DNA from: Sinotaia quadrata
Lineage: Eukaryota; Mollusca; Gastropoda; Architaenioglossa; Viviparidae
Direction of reading: 5' to 3'
Assembly (NCBI GenBank): GCA_028829895.1
Contig: CM054181.1
Span: 30,464,857 to 30,528,856 of the forward strand
Length of the DNA stretch: 64,000 nucleotides
The notes under the pieces were generated by a model that was not told the origin of the DNA, made no database searches, and saw nothing but the letters and a program-made list of their open reading frames with translations. The position numbers and the translations under genes were made by a program. Position 1 is the stretch's first letter. Each line of letters begins with the position of its first letter. This document shows positions 11,953-23,520 of this stretch, in pieces.

Positions 11953-12556
11953 TGTATAAAATCTATTTGTAGTATTAATTACTGAATGGGGGCCGTGAAT
12001 CGAATTAACGGCGGCGTAACAGCTATGCATATTTAACTAGTTGGCCACACTCAGCATTGGCACTTGTAGATGTTTTATATCAGTATTCAAATGCTTCTCC
12101 AAAACACACAATTCTTACATTGTAAATATAATATTCTAATGTTCAAGTAAGGCTACTAAGCCATAAAAACTCATATTCGCTGTTCCTAAAAAATATTTCT
12201 TAAAACAAGATTAAATATATTGTCAACATTACAAGCTTTTCTTAATTTTACTCACAATAAATCTTACCACTGATTTAAATAAGAAAAATAATATTTCAGA
12301 TAGGTGACAAAAAGAGAAAGAAGAAAAACATTTTACTGACGACGACTGCATGTGTAGGCGAAACACTAGCTCAGTCATTAACCAAAATGTAGCCAGCTCT
12401 GGGGTAAAAAATTCTTTTGATTTTCTTTTCGTTTTACTGCTCAAGGCGTAGCTTGCAAAATGACATTTCAGACGTGGTGGTGGTATGTTGTGCGCCTCGA
12501 GTGAAAGCACTACGGGTACAATACTGAGACGGGTAGCTTAGTTCACCCGTATTGTT
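11321..12556. promoter_or_regulatory. 5' flank of the + strand GT92 gene
   Basis: No gene seen. It holds a 52-bp CT microsatellite at 11893-11944. The last 100 bp before the gene are less AT-rich and should contain the promoter and 5' UTR, but no TATA box or initiator could be assigned. Confidence 0.35.
11893..11944. repeat. (CT)26 microsatellite
   Basis: Uninterrupted TC dinucleotides about 0.65 kb upstream of the GT92 start codon, followed directly by a short ATATAT run. Confidence 0.97.
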
Positions 12557-12574
12557 ATGCGGGGTTTAGAGTGA
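12557..12574 (+). promoter_or_regulatory. possible upstream ORF in the GT92 leader
   Basis: ATG CGG GGT TTA GAG TGA, five codons and a stop, ends 30 bp before the main start at 12605. It matters only if the transcript begins upstream of 12557, which the sequence does not show. Confidence 0.25.
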
Positions 12575-12604
12575 GGAGTTTCATCAAGTTTGAACTCAAC
12601 AGCA

Positions 12605-13113
12605 ATGCTCAGACGGATTCGTTACAAATGTTTGTTTACGACCTGTGTACTTGTTATTTTCCTCTGTTTTATTTATCGTGTTGTTCATGCGCCATCTAAT
12701 CTTAACAAGGAAAATTTGAAACTAGCTTGGCCAGACGCGGCCATTTCCAGGAACGGCATGAAGGCCTTGGTGACCGAACGCGCCATTACAGATAGATCGA
12801 ACTTATTCCGGGATTATCGACCGGATCTAAAATCTGAAAAAACGTTCGAGGTTAGTCAAGATTTTCAAGTTATACACACTAACAGCAGCATATATGTTTA
12901 CTCAGCCTACTTCAACGAAATTCTCTCTCCCGCGGTTGTTACAGTTGTAGCCATTGTCAATCGGACGGACCTTGAATGGCGAAAAGCTTGGAACGTAACG
13001 TGTCTGTATAGTCGAGAGTCTCCGGTTGTTAGACACTTCAACGGGAGTAAAGAATTTGCTGGGCACACTGTCACGGGGAAGATCGTCATAATGCCTGACC
13101 ACCATGGAACTAT
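12605..13113 (+). CDS. GT92 family glycosyltransferase A, exon 1
   Basis: First exon of a complete three-exon gene (12605-13113, 28108-28467, 28646-29381) encoding 534 residues. GT92 (DUF23) enzymes are Golgi type II membrane glycosyltransferases; nematode GALT-1 adds galactose to core fucose of N-glycans. The substrate of this protein is unknown. The start is the ATG of MLRRIRYKC; upstream the frame offers only a TTG. A single hydrophobic segment at about residues 10-27 (FTTCVLVIFLCFIYRVV) gives a short cytoplasmic tail and a signal anchor. A stem follows with several N-glycosylation sequons (NSS, NRT, NVT, NGS). The exon ends with the VIMPDHHGT motif at the donor AT/GTGAGT, phase 2. The - strand paralogue has its intron at the same place and phase. 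No disabling change was found. Confidence 0.9.
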
Positions 13114-13152
13114 GTGAGTGCAATCATTTTGTGAGGCCTTTAAAAGAAAAAA

Positions 13153-13303
13153 GTTAGTCTTTCATGATGTCTATCGTTTACTGTGTTATATGTAAACGTC
13201 ATGTTAGTCTTTCATGATGTTTATCGTTTACTGTGTTATATGTAAACGTCATGTTAGTCTTTCATGATGTCTATCGTTTACTGTGTTATATGTAAATGTC
13301 ATG
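13153..13303. repeat. 50-bp unit, three copies
   Basis: Three almost identical copies of ATGTTAGTCTTTCATGATGT, CTATCGTTTACTGTGTTATA, TGTAAACGTC, only 40 bp after the GT92-A exon 1 donor. Confidence 0.93.
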
Positions 13304-13499
13304 TTTAGAAAGGGTTGAAATTACTCGACTGCGTCAAAGATAAATAAACAGCAAAAACTAAAAGCATGATCGATCTAAATTAGCTAAAAATAAGATTATT
13401 TAGTGTACAAATAAAATTATTATTAGTATCGAAAGTTATAAATTTATTGACCAGAAATAATATATTTGCAATAAATAGAAAGAAGTTTCGTGAACCAAC

Positions 13500-14450
13500 C
13501 TATCAGTAATTATTTATCTCACAGAATTAATCTGTAACATTTCAACCTGGCAACCACAGCTAAATCAACTAATCAGTAATTTATTGCATACAGTTATGTT
13601 GAAAATATTTCCACTTGTCTACTATCATCTCAAATAACCAATCAATAATTTTATTTACAATATTATGTTGTAATAATTCCAAACGACTACTTCCATCTAA
13701 TCAATAATTTATTTCATATATGTATATTGTGATAGTTCAGCACCATTTAAACAATATTTATATACCATTTATACTATAATATTTCACACTGATTATTTCC
13801 ACTTACTCAGTAATTTTTATTTATAAAACTATGCTATAATATTTCACCCTGGTTATTTCCACTTAATCAGCCATTTTTATGTTATAAAACTGTGCTATAA
13901 TATTTCAATCTGACTACTACCAGCTGAACCAACTAATCAGTCATTTATTTTATAGAATTATTCTGTAATACTCTGACTGCTATCAACTCAATCAACCAAT
14001 CAGTAATTTATTTCATATAATTATTATTATGTTATACCTCAATCTCACTCTGTTATTAACTCGAATAATTATTCTGTAATACGTTAAACTGACTACTATC
14101 AAGTCATAATTATTCTGTAATACTTCAACCTGACTGTTATAATAATCAACTTATATAATTATTCTATAATACTTTAACCTGATTGCTATCAAGTCATATA
14201 ATTATTCTGTAATACATTTTAACCTGACTAATGTGAACTCAATCAAACAATCAGCAATTTATTTCATATAACTATTCTGTAGTACTCTAACCTGACTACT
14301 ATCAACTCACCCAACTAATCAGGAATTTATTTCTTTGATTTATTCTGCAGTATTTCAAATTTAATACTTAATAACTGAATCAGACATTCCATTTTATTTA
14401 ATTGAATTAATGCTATAATATTTTAACCTGACAACTACCAATTCCAGCAA
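13500..14450. repeat. old AT-rich tandem array in GT92-A intron 1
   Basis: About 12-15 diverged units of roughly 60-80 bp. They are built from TTATTCTGTAATA, TTCAACCTGACTACTATCAA, CTCAATCAACCAATCAGTAA and TTTATTTCATATAA. Some units lack the middle block. The divergence implies great age. Confidence 0.75.
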
Positions 14451-15009
14451 ACATAATGCACACAAAATATAAGAGGTTATGACGTATATTGTCTACAAAT
14501 ACTTTAAAAATAATTTTACTATTTTGTTATTAAAGATTTTGCTATATATTAAAAAATAAACAATAATTTCATATTTCCAATCATTTATAAAAGATACATT
14601 TTAAACTTAATTATTAAACATTACCATCGTCGTTATCATCATCATCATCATTAAAATCATTATTTTTTATTTAATGGTGGGAATATGTGTTGAGGCTATA
14701 TACAATATTTTTATAATCTGTTCTAAATGACTAGTGAGGTATAAACTAAAACATAACTCTTTGACATATATTCAAGTGTTAACAGACGCTGATTCCCTTT
14801 GCATATATTATTAACTGTAAAGCTTTACTCTGTTGAGAAATGAATTTTAACTCACTATCATTTATATCTCACGTCCTGTATAATGTTAAGTATTCAGAAC
14901 ACAAAGTCTTTTGAACTTGTCCATCAGTTTGTATTAGTCACGGAAAAGGTGTGAGGTGTGCACATATTGTATGTTTAGAAGCAGGTATAGTCGTTGTGAC
15001 AAGATATGA
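14451..15009. other. intronic, nothing recognised
   Basis: AT-rich intron sequence with a short ATC run near 14636-14650. No coding or mobile-element signal was seen. Confidence 0.5.
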
Positions 15010-15540
15010 TATGGGAAAAGTGAATAAAAATCAGACACATTCCTTGTGATAGGCTATAACATGTGACAATGGATTAAAAATCAGTTATAGTCATTGTGAC
15101 AGGTAACTGACCTGTGGCAATGGATTAAAAATCAGTTATAGTCACTGTGACAGGTAACTGACTTGTGGCAAGGGATTAAAAATCAGTTATAGTCACTGTG
15201 ACAGGTAACTGACTTGTGGCAATGAATTAAAAATCAGTTATAGTCACTATGACAGGTAACTGACTTGTGGCAAGGGATTAAAAATCAGTTATAGTCACTA
15301 TGACAGGTAACTGACTTGTGGCAAGGGATTAAAAATCAGTTATAGTCACTATGACAGGTAACTGACTTGTGGCAAGGGATTAAAAAATCAGTTATAGTCA
15401 CTGTGGCAAAGGATTTGTTGTAAGAGATTAAAATCAGGTATAGTCGCTGTGACAGGGTATGACCTGTAGCAAGGGATTAAAAATCAGGTATAGTCGCTGT
15501 GACAGGGTATGACCTGTAGCAAGGGGATACAAATGTCTAT
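15010..15540. repeat. 51-bp minisatellite, about 10 copies
   Basis: The unit is ATTAAAAATCAGTTATAGTC, ACTGTGACAGGTAACTGACT, TGTGGCAAGGG. Central copies are nearly identical. The outer copies (GGTATAGTCGCTGTGACAGG; TATGACCTGTAGC) are diverged, as expected when an array renews itself from the middle. Confidence 0.93.
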
Positions 15541-15728
15541 CGAAAGTGCAACATGACTTAACAGACTCCAAACAGAAATTTTAAAGGTAGGACGGCCTAT
15601 CAATCCTAAATTGTTGGATTATTCCTGAGCAAGAAGAAAATGAACCCTTAAAAACGGCTGGATACTTTGAAACACTTTGTCCAACATGTCTTACTTTAGA
15701 ACGTGGTCATCTTGATCTCATCATTTTC

Positions 15729-16208
15729 CCTTTGTTTGAAGACGTCTTTAATCAGTGTGTCGTGTTACCTTTGTTTGAAGACGTCTTTAATCAGTGTGTC
15801 TTACCTTTGTTTGAAGACGTCTTTAATCAGTGTGTCTTACCTTTGTTTGAAGACGTCTTTAATCAGTGTGTCTTGTTACCTTTGTTTGAAGACGTCTTTA
15901 ATCAGTGTGTCTTACCTTTGTTTGAAGACGTCTTTAATCAGTGTGTCTTACCTTTGTTTGAAGACGTCTTTAATCAGTGTGTCTTACCTTTGTTTGAAGA
16001 CGTCTTTAATCAGTGTGTCTTACCTTTGTTTGAAGACGTCTTTAATCAGTGTGTCTTACCTTTGTTTGAAGACGTCTTTAATCAGTGTGTCTTACCTTTG
16101 TTTGAAGACGTCTTTAATCAGTGTGTCTTGTTACCTTTGTTTGAAGACATCTTTAATCAGTGTGTCTTGTTACCTTTGTTTGAAGACGTCAGTGTGTCTT
16201 GTTACCTT
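15729..16208. repeat. 36/39-bp minisatellite, 13 copies
   Basis: The unit is TTTGTTTGAAGACGTCTTTA then ATCAGTGTGTCTTACC (36 bp); some copies end CTTGTTACC (39 bp). Each has the perfect 10-bp palindrome AAGACGTCTT, changed to AAGACATCTT in one late copy. Both length forms are multiples of 3, so two frames stay open. These are artefacts of the unit length. Confidence 0.95.
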
Positions 16209-17360
16209 TCCCATGAAATGTGGTCAGCCTGATCTGGTATTTACAATTTGTATTGGAACACATCTTTAATCAGTGTCTTTTTACCTTTCCCTTAAAATGT
16301 GGTCAGCCTGATCTGGTGTTTTACTATTTATATTTGAACTCATCTTTAATCAACAGGTCTTGCTACTTTTACGTGTTACTACTTGCATTTAAACACATAG
16401 ATGTTTTATTTCATTTTTATTTTGACCTACTTTGATCTCATGAAATAACTCTGCAGAGTTATCTGTACACACGATGAATAGTAATTTATGAATAACTGAG
16501 ATAAGTAAGTTGAATGATGCTAGCTGTTTCAGCTTTTGTTAAGCTATTAACAATCTTTCAAATACTTTCAAGGTGTTTTTATGCAACAAGTTCATTCATA
16601 CTTCATTACTATAAATTTTATCCAATAATTTGTACAAGAACTTTTTTCAGATGGTAAATTACCACTAAATCGTGTTCTTTGTAAGCATGGGGCTTTTACT
16701 GGTTGAGAGAATGCATACGGTACCTTATTTTCAGTGACTTTTTACACAGTAATATATGGGATGTGGGCCAACTTCGCATGAGTTTGACCGGAGTGGCTTA
16801 TCTCCAATATTTATTCATGACAAGGGGTAGTTAACTGAGTGACCCATTTTTAGTATTTGATAATGATAAGTGGTGGTTGCCGGTAGCTGCACATAAAAGT
16901 CTTTTCATGCTATCATTAATGACACAGGCGTAACACCTCTGGTGATGGCTGTTTCCACTTTCCTTAAATAGTTAAAAGGCAATATCAAGGGTTTAGTTTT
17001 CACACACGCAAACGCGCGCACAATCACAACATTTTTTTAAGTGTAACACATCACCTGGTGACAGGTTTCCTTTTGCTTCTGATACGCCCTACAGAAAGAC
17101 TTCTGACGCACAGTAGGCTATGTCCAGAAGAACCAAAACACCTCACTCTCTTAGTTATGCAATTTATCTTCAGATGAACTAAGGTCAACTTGGATACAAA
17201 AGCTCGAATGAAAAAATTACCCATTTGCAAAATCTCCATTCTAATTGATAGAAGAGAAGGAGAGCTAGCTTACCTTACTTTAATGTATTCATATTCCCAC
17301 TCCTAAGATATTCAGAGATTAAAACGCTTTGACACTGTAAATCTCTTAACGAGATTTTCG
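16209..17360. other. intronic, mostly nothing recognised
   Basis: It begins with decayed relics of the preceding array and its flank (a TTTCCC-TGAAA-TGTGGTCAGCCTGATCT-like text twice, 16208-16320). The - strand of 17045-17145 has GGTTCTTCTGG, CTGTGCGTCAGAAG and GGAAACCTGTCACC in the order seen in the dispersed repeat at 18405, so it may be a very old copy. Confidence 0.4.
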
Positions 17361-17367
17361 GTAAACA

Positions 17368-17508
17368 GTCTCATTATTGTACAAATAACAATATTAGTGA
17401 GGAAAACTTAATATTTTTTTTTTACTGCATTAGCCAAATTAGCTATTTTACAACCCCCCTTAAAACCATCTCATTATTGTACAAATAACAATATTAGTGA
17501 GGAAAACG
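17368..17508. repeat. duplicated ~100-bp segment
   Basis: GTCTCATTATTGTACAAATA with its continuation ACAATATTAGTGAGGAAAAC occurs at 17368 and again about 100 bp later, with similar flanking text (ACTGCAT...CAAATTAGCT). Confidence 0.8.
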
Positions 17509-17799
17509 TATACATTTTGACTGCATAAATCAAATTAGCTTTTCTAAAACAGACCAAAAAAGAGATTTTATAAATATATATTTGAGCATAATTTTCATAA
17601 CTTTTTCGTTCTCATAAAGAATTCAGCAATGCATTTTTGTACAGGAGGTGCAATGTTTTAATCCTGGTTGTATTTTCGTGTTCAACATAAATGAGGGATT
17701 CTTCAAAACGGATCCATACTCATGCACACATATTAAAATGTGTGATTATCATTAAATGAAAATGAGTGATTCTTAAAAACTGACCCGTAAACAAATGTT

Positions 17800-18130
17800 T
17801 AATAAGTGAATATTTAGGGCTATATATGTACACATTTTATAACTGATTAATTTAGGGTTGTATGTACACATTTTATAACTGATTAATTTAGGGTTGTATG
17901 TACACATTTTATAATTGGTTATTAATGGTTATATATGTACACATTTCATAATGGGTTATTAAGGGTCATATATGTACACATTTGTAATTGGCTATTTGGG
18001 GTCATATATAATATAAATATATAACTGATTATTTTAGGGTCATCCAGAGGAAATGGAAATTAGAGTCTTCATAACTAATACATAAACATCTGTGTAATCG
18101 TTTAATAATTGGTTATTTGGGTCATCCGGT
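17800..18130. repeat. degenerate ~36-60-bp tandem array
   Basis: About seven units with TATATGTACACATTTTATAA then CTGATTAATTTAGGGTTG. The last units diverge into AATTGGTTATTTGGGTCAT. Confidence 0.75.
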
Positions 18131-18326
18131 GGAAATTTTGAGCTTGAAAACTAACTCACACGCATACTCATAGACGAAAATATTACTCTCACATTCCACG
18201 CTCATTTCGAAGAATTATTAGCAGTCAGTATTTATGACGAAATTTACGTGCAAGAAATGGGAGGTTACTCATGCAATAGAATTTCCATGCCATTCAGTCG
18301 CACGCTGTAGCGTGAGAGTTTGAAGA

Positions 18327-18328
<2 letters not shown>

Positions 18329-18396
<68 letters not shown>
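18329..18396. repeat. (TG)n microsatellite
   Basis: About 34 TG repeats, 9 bp before a copy of the dispersed repeat family. Confidence 0.97.
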
Positions 18397-18397
<1 letters not shown>

Positions 18398-18404
18398 CGT
18401 TTAC

Positions 18405-18612
18405 ACTCACCCCAGAAGCCGCAATAGACCTTTCATCTTCACGATGTTCTCAGGCTTGGTCTGCTTCTGGGGGATCCCCACAGCCTCGCGGTGTGTCTGA
18501 GGTGGAGGGCAGGAGGGCTGGCGAAAGGGGGTGAAACAGGTTGCACCAGCTTGGCGCACACCCTCGACCGCCCTCCGTCGGGGATGGGGGGGGGGGGAGG
18601 GGCGAAGCCGCC
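18405..18612 (+). repeat. dispersed repeat family, copy 3 (best preserved with 11101)
   Basis: About 205 bp starting CACCCCAGAAGCCGCAATAG and ending in a G-rich tract (GGGATGGGGGGGGGG) and GGCGAAGCCGCC. Its blocks match the inverted copy at 11101-11320. It is GC-rich compared with the surrounding intron. There is no recognised coding content and no clear tRNA-type promoter boxes, so I cannot call it a SINE. Confidence 0.85.
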
Positions 18613-18884
18613 TACCAATTTGAAGAATTAGACTAACATTAACACCCTAACATGAAATACCGCACGCCTCACCACACTTCAATATTCGTCAATGTTATGA
18701 AGTCTTTGGATACTGAATTATTATTGAACAAATTACTACCGAACGGCCAAATCCCGACCTGAACACAAATACTCTTAACGTTTAGTGTAACATTCACTTT
18801 ATGAAAGAAACCATAATGGCTGCAGAGTTGGTCAAAAATGCACACTGAATGTTGAATGTTTAATGTTTAGATTTTGTCCACACT

Positions 18885-19110
18885 GCTAAAAGAAGACATT
18901 TTGGTGGTACAGTCCTTTGCTCTTGCCGAGTGGGTGGATTGTCCATCTGTAAGCGCGCTAGTCGGTGACCACATGACGAGGACTAGGCCAGGTGGCTGAC
19001 TGAGTCGACTTTGGCGTCCACGTGCATCTAGGGGCGGCTGTAGCCTGTTCTTCTCCCTGCTTGACATGGCGCATAAATAGTAGGAGTGTGTTTGGAGTCC
19101 ATTCTGAATA
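18885..19110. other. compact GC-rich segment, possible dispersed repeat
   Basis: This 200-bp patch (CTCTTGCCGAGTGGGTGGAT ... GTCCACGTGCATCTAGGGGC ...) is far more GC-rich than its flanks and has blunt edges in composition. It ends near CTGAATAAAG. A single copy is present in the window, so repeat status is a guess. Confidence 0.3.
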
Positions 19111-19226
19111 AAGAATATGTCACTTTCCTCAAGTTTCAACTGGAACTAAAATAGTGGTTAACGCGCAAGTCATACGCCATTCATATTTAAATAAAAATGG
19201 AAGTACGATAATTAAATGAAAGAAGA

Positions 19227-19292
19227 ATAGATAGATAGAAAGATAGATAGGCAGGCAGACAGACAGACAGATAGATAGGCAGACAGACAGAC

Positions 19293-19357
<65 letters not shown>
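19227..19357. repeat. (GATA)n/(GACA)n microsatellite
   Basis: GATA tetranucleotides interrupted by GACA and GGCA variants in the first half and pure GATA in the second half. Confidence 0.97.
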
Positions 19358-19540
19358 TGGTTATTGATACAATATTTAATCATACGTTCAACCTGAATGA
19401 CTTTTCTTTCTACCAGTGCAGTTTCACTGAGTGTTTCGGTACGTCTGCCTTCTTTGACGACGAAAACGATTCTACTTTTTCTGATAAATTTTTGCGCGTT
19501 TCGTGCGCACGCGCAAAAACAGTCCAGTTGGTCACATGGT

Positions 19541-20065
19541 CAGTCTACTATTCGATGATCTATTACAAACTCACTCACATGCATTGGCCAGGTTGTTACG
19601 TGGTCAGTCTACTATTCGATGATCTATTACAAACTCACTCACATGCATTGGCCAGGTTGTTACGTGGTCAGTCTACTAACCATTCAATGATCTATTACAA
19701 ACTCACTCACATGCACTGGCCAGGTTTTTACGTGGTCGGTCTACTAACTATTCAATGATCTATTACAAACTCACCCACATGCACTGGCCAGGTTGTTATG
19801 TGGTCAGTCTACTAACTATTCAATGATCTATTACAAACTCACTCACATGCACTGGCCAGGTTGTTACGTGGTCAGTCTACTAACTATTAATGATCTATTA
19901 CAAACTCACTCACATGCAATGGCCAGGTTGTTACGTGGTCGGCCTACTAACTATTCAATGATCTATTACAAACTCACTCACATGCACTGGCCAGGTTATT
20001 ACGGGTCAGTCTACTAACTATTCAATGATCTATTACAAACTCACTCACATGCAATGGCCAGGTTG
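19541..20065. repeat. ~68-bp minisatellite, 8 copies
   Basis: The unit is CAGTCTACTAACTATTCAAT, GATCTATTACAAACTCACTC, ACATGCACTGGCCAGGTTGT, TACGTGGT. The first two copies lack the CTAA step (64 bp). The array keeps several frames partly open; none is supported as coding. Confidence 0.93.
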
Positions 20066-20654
20066 CATAAGAGTACCGGTGCTCGCCCAGTGTCTTTATT
20101 TACTGAGGCTAGCTCGTTTAAGTTTTGTAAACACAGGATCGATAAGTTTGTCTTCCTGGATTAAGTTATCAGGGTTTTGCCCTCTCATATCCAAAGATAA
20201 ATTAATAGTCTAGAGACTAACCTTTCTTATCGTACCCAGATAAAGAAAAAAAAACTGAATGGACGGCGAAAGCTGCTCCCTAGCATTTCAGAGCAATATT
20301 AATTGAAGCGAGTCTGTTGAATGCGCAGTCAAAGGAGATAAAGCTGACACCGTACGAGAACAAGAGCTATTGAACGAAAACTTAAAAGTAGTCGTTTCAA
20401 ATTCGCAGGTATATTCATAATTATTTTATAGTTCGAAAACCGTGTATTGTATAAGCTGATGTTGGTTCTTTTATCTCGATGTTTAATTTTTTGAATTGTT
20501 GTATTTATATTAAAAGAACTGGAGAAAAGGAAGTAATACAACTATTTTATTTCTCTATGTGAATAGAACGAATTGGCATACGTTCTTCACACACGGTTCA
20601 TTTCTTTTTTAAAAGGGGTTGAATTTTCTTGATAAAAATTTCTCTGGATCTATT

Positions 20655-21060
20655 TTCTTACAGGGGACTTAAATTTGTCCTTAAGATAAATCTAAACCCG
20701 TGGTCTTTCGAGGACATTTGAATATGTCCTTAAGATAAACCTAAACCCGTAAGTTCTTTCAAGATTTGAATATGTCCTTAAGATAAACCTAAACCCGTGT
20801 TCTTTCACTGAGATTTGAATATGTCCTTATGATAAACCTAAATCATATTCTATCAAGGAGATTTGAATATGTCCTTATGATAAACCTAAATCATATTCTA
20901 TCAAGGAGATTTGAATATGTTCTTATGATAAACCTAAATCATATTCTATCAAGGAGATTTGAATATGTCCTTATGATAAACCTAAATCATATTCTATCAA
21001 GGAGATTTGAATATGTCCTTATGATAAACCTAAATCATATTCTATCAAGGAGATTTGAAA
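20655..21060. repeat. 48-bp minisatellite, about 8 copies
   Basis: The late, nearly identical copies are ATTTGAATATGTCCTTATGA, TAAACCTAAATCATATTCTA, TCAAGGAG. The first three are older variants with TTAAGATAA and ACCCGTGTTCTTTC. Confidence 0.93.
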
Positions 21061-22090
21061 TTGTGTTTTTCAATGGGACACAATTATGTGCTCGTATATG
21101 GGACGGGACTGTAAACTTACAAGGAGACTTGAATCTTTTCCTTAGAAAGGAACTGGAGCAGGGTTTCTTAACCAGGGTTCCGCAAGAGATCGCTAGGAGT
21201 TCCCTAAGAGATCGTGATTGAAAAATAAACATCGTAGATATAGTAATGTTTATGCAGGGGTTTCTTGAGACCTGAGCATTATTTCAAGGGTTCCTCCAGG
21301 ATAAAAATGTTGAGAAAGAGTGATTTACTGGAACGTGTGTTCTTGAAAAAAAAAGGATATGACCCTGTGTCTTTACAGAGGGACATTCGCCTGCATACTC
21401 TCGAATATGGCTTGTCTTGCTTACCTAGGAGCTTGAGCCTTTGTTGACCTCGGAGAACTTGCCCACGTGTTCAATAAGTGTGCTTTTACAGTGAGGCACG
21501 AATCATCTGCCCTTACACGAGAACTTGCCCACGTGTTCAATAAGTGTGCTTTTACAGTGAGGCACGAATCATCTGCCCTTACACGAAAACTTGCGTCTGT
21601 CTTCGTTTATGGCGGCAAGGTCTTGCGTTTATGGTTCTTCCGGGATTGGAATATTGTAAATATTTTGCCCTCACACAAAGAAGTAGGCGTTAAATAAATA
21701 TTATTCTTTTACTTGGGGATTTGAATTTGTGCCGTTATAAATTTCATGTCTTTACTTTTTAATGGCTCCAATGTCTGTTCTTGCGAAGTTGGGTGGGGCA
21801 TAAATATTGCATCATTACTAGAGAAACTGAGTCTGTGCCCAGACTCAGTTTGTGTCTTCGTTTGTACATGATTGGAATGTGTGAAATGCTACGGAGGTGG
21901 GTTGGGTATACTTCTTGTGCCTTAACCTGGGAGCTTGAGTTTGTGCTCTTTCGTGAGACGCGAACCTGTCTTCGTACAGGGGGACGACATCTGTTCAATT
22001 ATTTACTTATGTTTGTACATCTTAGAGGGTGAGAAGGGACTCGAGCCTGAGCCGTAGCACTTCAACACGGGTCTTTGTGGTGTCTGCATT
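21061..22090. repeat. decayed extension of the 48-bp array, plus a 66-bp dimer
   Basis: Downstream text keeps faint ~50-70-bp echoes of the array: phrases like GGAGACTTGAATCTTTTCCT, GGGGATTTGAATTTGTGCC and GAGCTTGAGTTTGTGCTCTT recur to about 22090. Within it, a 66-bp unit (GAACTTGCCCACGTGTTCAA ... TTACACGA) is repeated twice, almost exactly, at 21453-21590. Short ORFs here are not supported as genes. Confidence 0.5.
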
Positions 22091-22352
22091 GAAATAAGGG
22101 ACACGAATGTAAAAGAAATAAACTAATATAGAAAGCAGGAGGTGTTGAATTTGCGGCATACGTGTTGCTCTACGCTATAAGTGTTGACATCTACTTGAAG
22201 AGATATTTGTTACTAAAGTTTCTCGATGTACATTAATCAAGCTCAAAATTCGAGATGAATGACATTTAGTTCTCATCGTATTCGTTTGTATCGTGACAAA
22301 GTGTGCAAATACGTTGAGTTAAAGGTCACTCATATTGACGTCAGGACAGTTT

Positions 22353-22362
22353 TACACACACA

Positions 22363-22423
<61 letters not shown>
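22353..22423. repeat. (CA)n microsatellite
   Basis: About 35 CA repeats with one CATA interruption. Confidence 0.97.
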
Positions 22424-22425
<2 letters not shown>

Positions 22426-22647
22426 GATTTTATGAGTACAAACCTGGCAAATATCGGTTATAATAATATATAATACTTTATTAAAAATAATATGCAATCT
22501 GCATAAAAGCAGAAGAATTAAAACAATCAAATATGAAAACTGCACAGGTATATTTGTTCTTGATTAAAGGTGTTGAGTGTGTGAATTATGTTTATCATGC
22601 GAGGACTGTTTGCAGTGTGTTGAAAATGTACTGTTTTTCAACACTAA

Positions 22648-22712
22648 TATCTATCTATCTATCCATCCATCCATCCATTATCCATTCATCCATCTATTTC
22701 TGTCTATCTGTC
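22648..22712. repeat. (ATCT)/(ATCC) microsatellite
   Basis: Short tetranucleotide tract with ATCT, then ATCC, then decayed TCTG units. Confidence 0.9.
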
Positions 22713-22894
22713 TAATAATCATGAAAAAAAAATTAATACAGCCCAGAAACAATAGATTTGTAATTGTAATTTCCAAATTCAATTCATGAAAAACACCATT
22801 GAGTAATTTCAACCTTACATATCCTAATTAACATTATACAGAGGATTAGAGTTTGAGAAAGACTAAATTATGTGTAGTGATGACCTGATCATTG

Positions 22895-22984
22895 TCACTT
22901 GATGCCTTGCGGAATGGTAGTGACGTCACTCAGCGTTCCGAGCGCAGTCATAGCCACGAGTTCTTGGTTGCTGCGTACGACAGT
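22895..22984 (-). CDS. candidate terminal exon of an unknown gene
   Basis: On the - strand, a good acceptor (pyrimidine-bearing text ending ATGTATTTACAG) is followed by exactly 30 codons. These read TVVRSNQELVAMTALGTLSD, then VTTIPQGIK and TGA. The other two frames close sooner. Base composition is clearly richer in G+C than the intron around it. I do not recognise the peptide, and no partner exon was found upstream on the same strand. It lies inside GT92-A intron 1 in the opposite orientation. Confidence 0.25.
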   Translation of the reverse strand, partial: TVVRSNQELVAMTALGTLSDVTTIPQGIK

Positions 22985-23520
22985 CTGTAAATACATGAAA
23001 AGACACATCAGATGTCACAGCTGATAATTCTTGTAAGATTGCAAATTTTTCTCTCAAGATTGCATAGTAGATTTAAGACCGTATCCTGTATTACCTGACT
23101 TGGATGAAGAGGATATTTACCTCCCTTGCATAACATTAAACTAGCGTTGCTTTCGATCTCCAATAGGCATCAAATTCATAGGACCCCCTACCTGCACAAA
23201 TTATAAGCTGATCTCTAGGAATTACCCAGCCTGGAATCTGTCAGTCCCATGTGCAAGAAGTGAAGGAAGAAAAAAATAAAGGAGCCTGTTCCACTGTAAC
23301 ACATGTCGAAGTGCACACATAAATCTCTTGCATGATAATCCCCATATTCTCTCTCTCTCTCTCCTCCTTCCATTTTCAAACTTACGCACCTGAACAATTT
23401 ATAATTATCCCCATCCATAAGGAATAATAAAATACATGAACCTCAAAATACAATCAAACTAAATTCAAATTTGCATTCAACTTATCTGTCATAACTAACA
23501 CGAGCTGACAGTAACAGCAA

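Noticed and set aside
12902..13123. Antisense ORFs opposite GT92-A exon 1
   Set aside because: They are shadows of the coding strand.
15703..16269. Two overlapping long ORFs of repeated 12-13 residue units
   Set aside because: Two frames are open together across a 36/39-bp array, which is expected from the unit length and not from coding selection.
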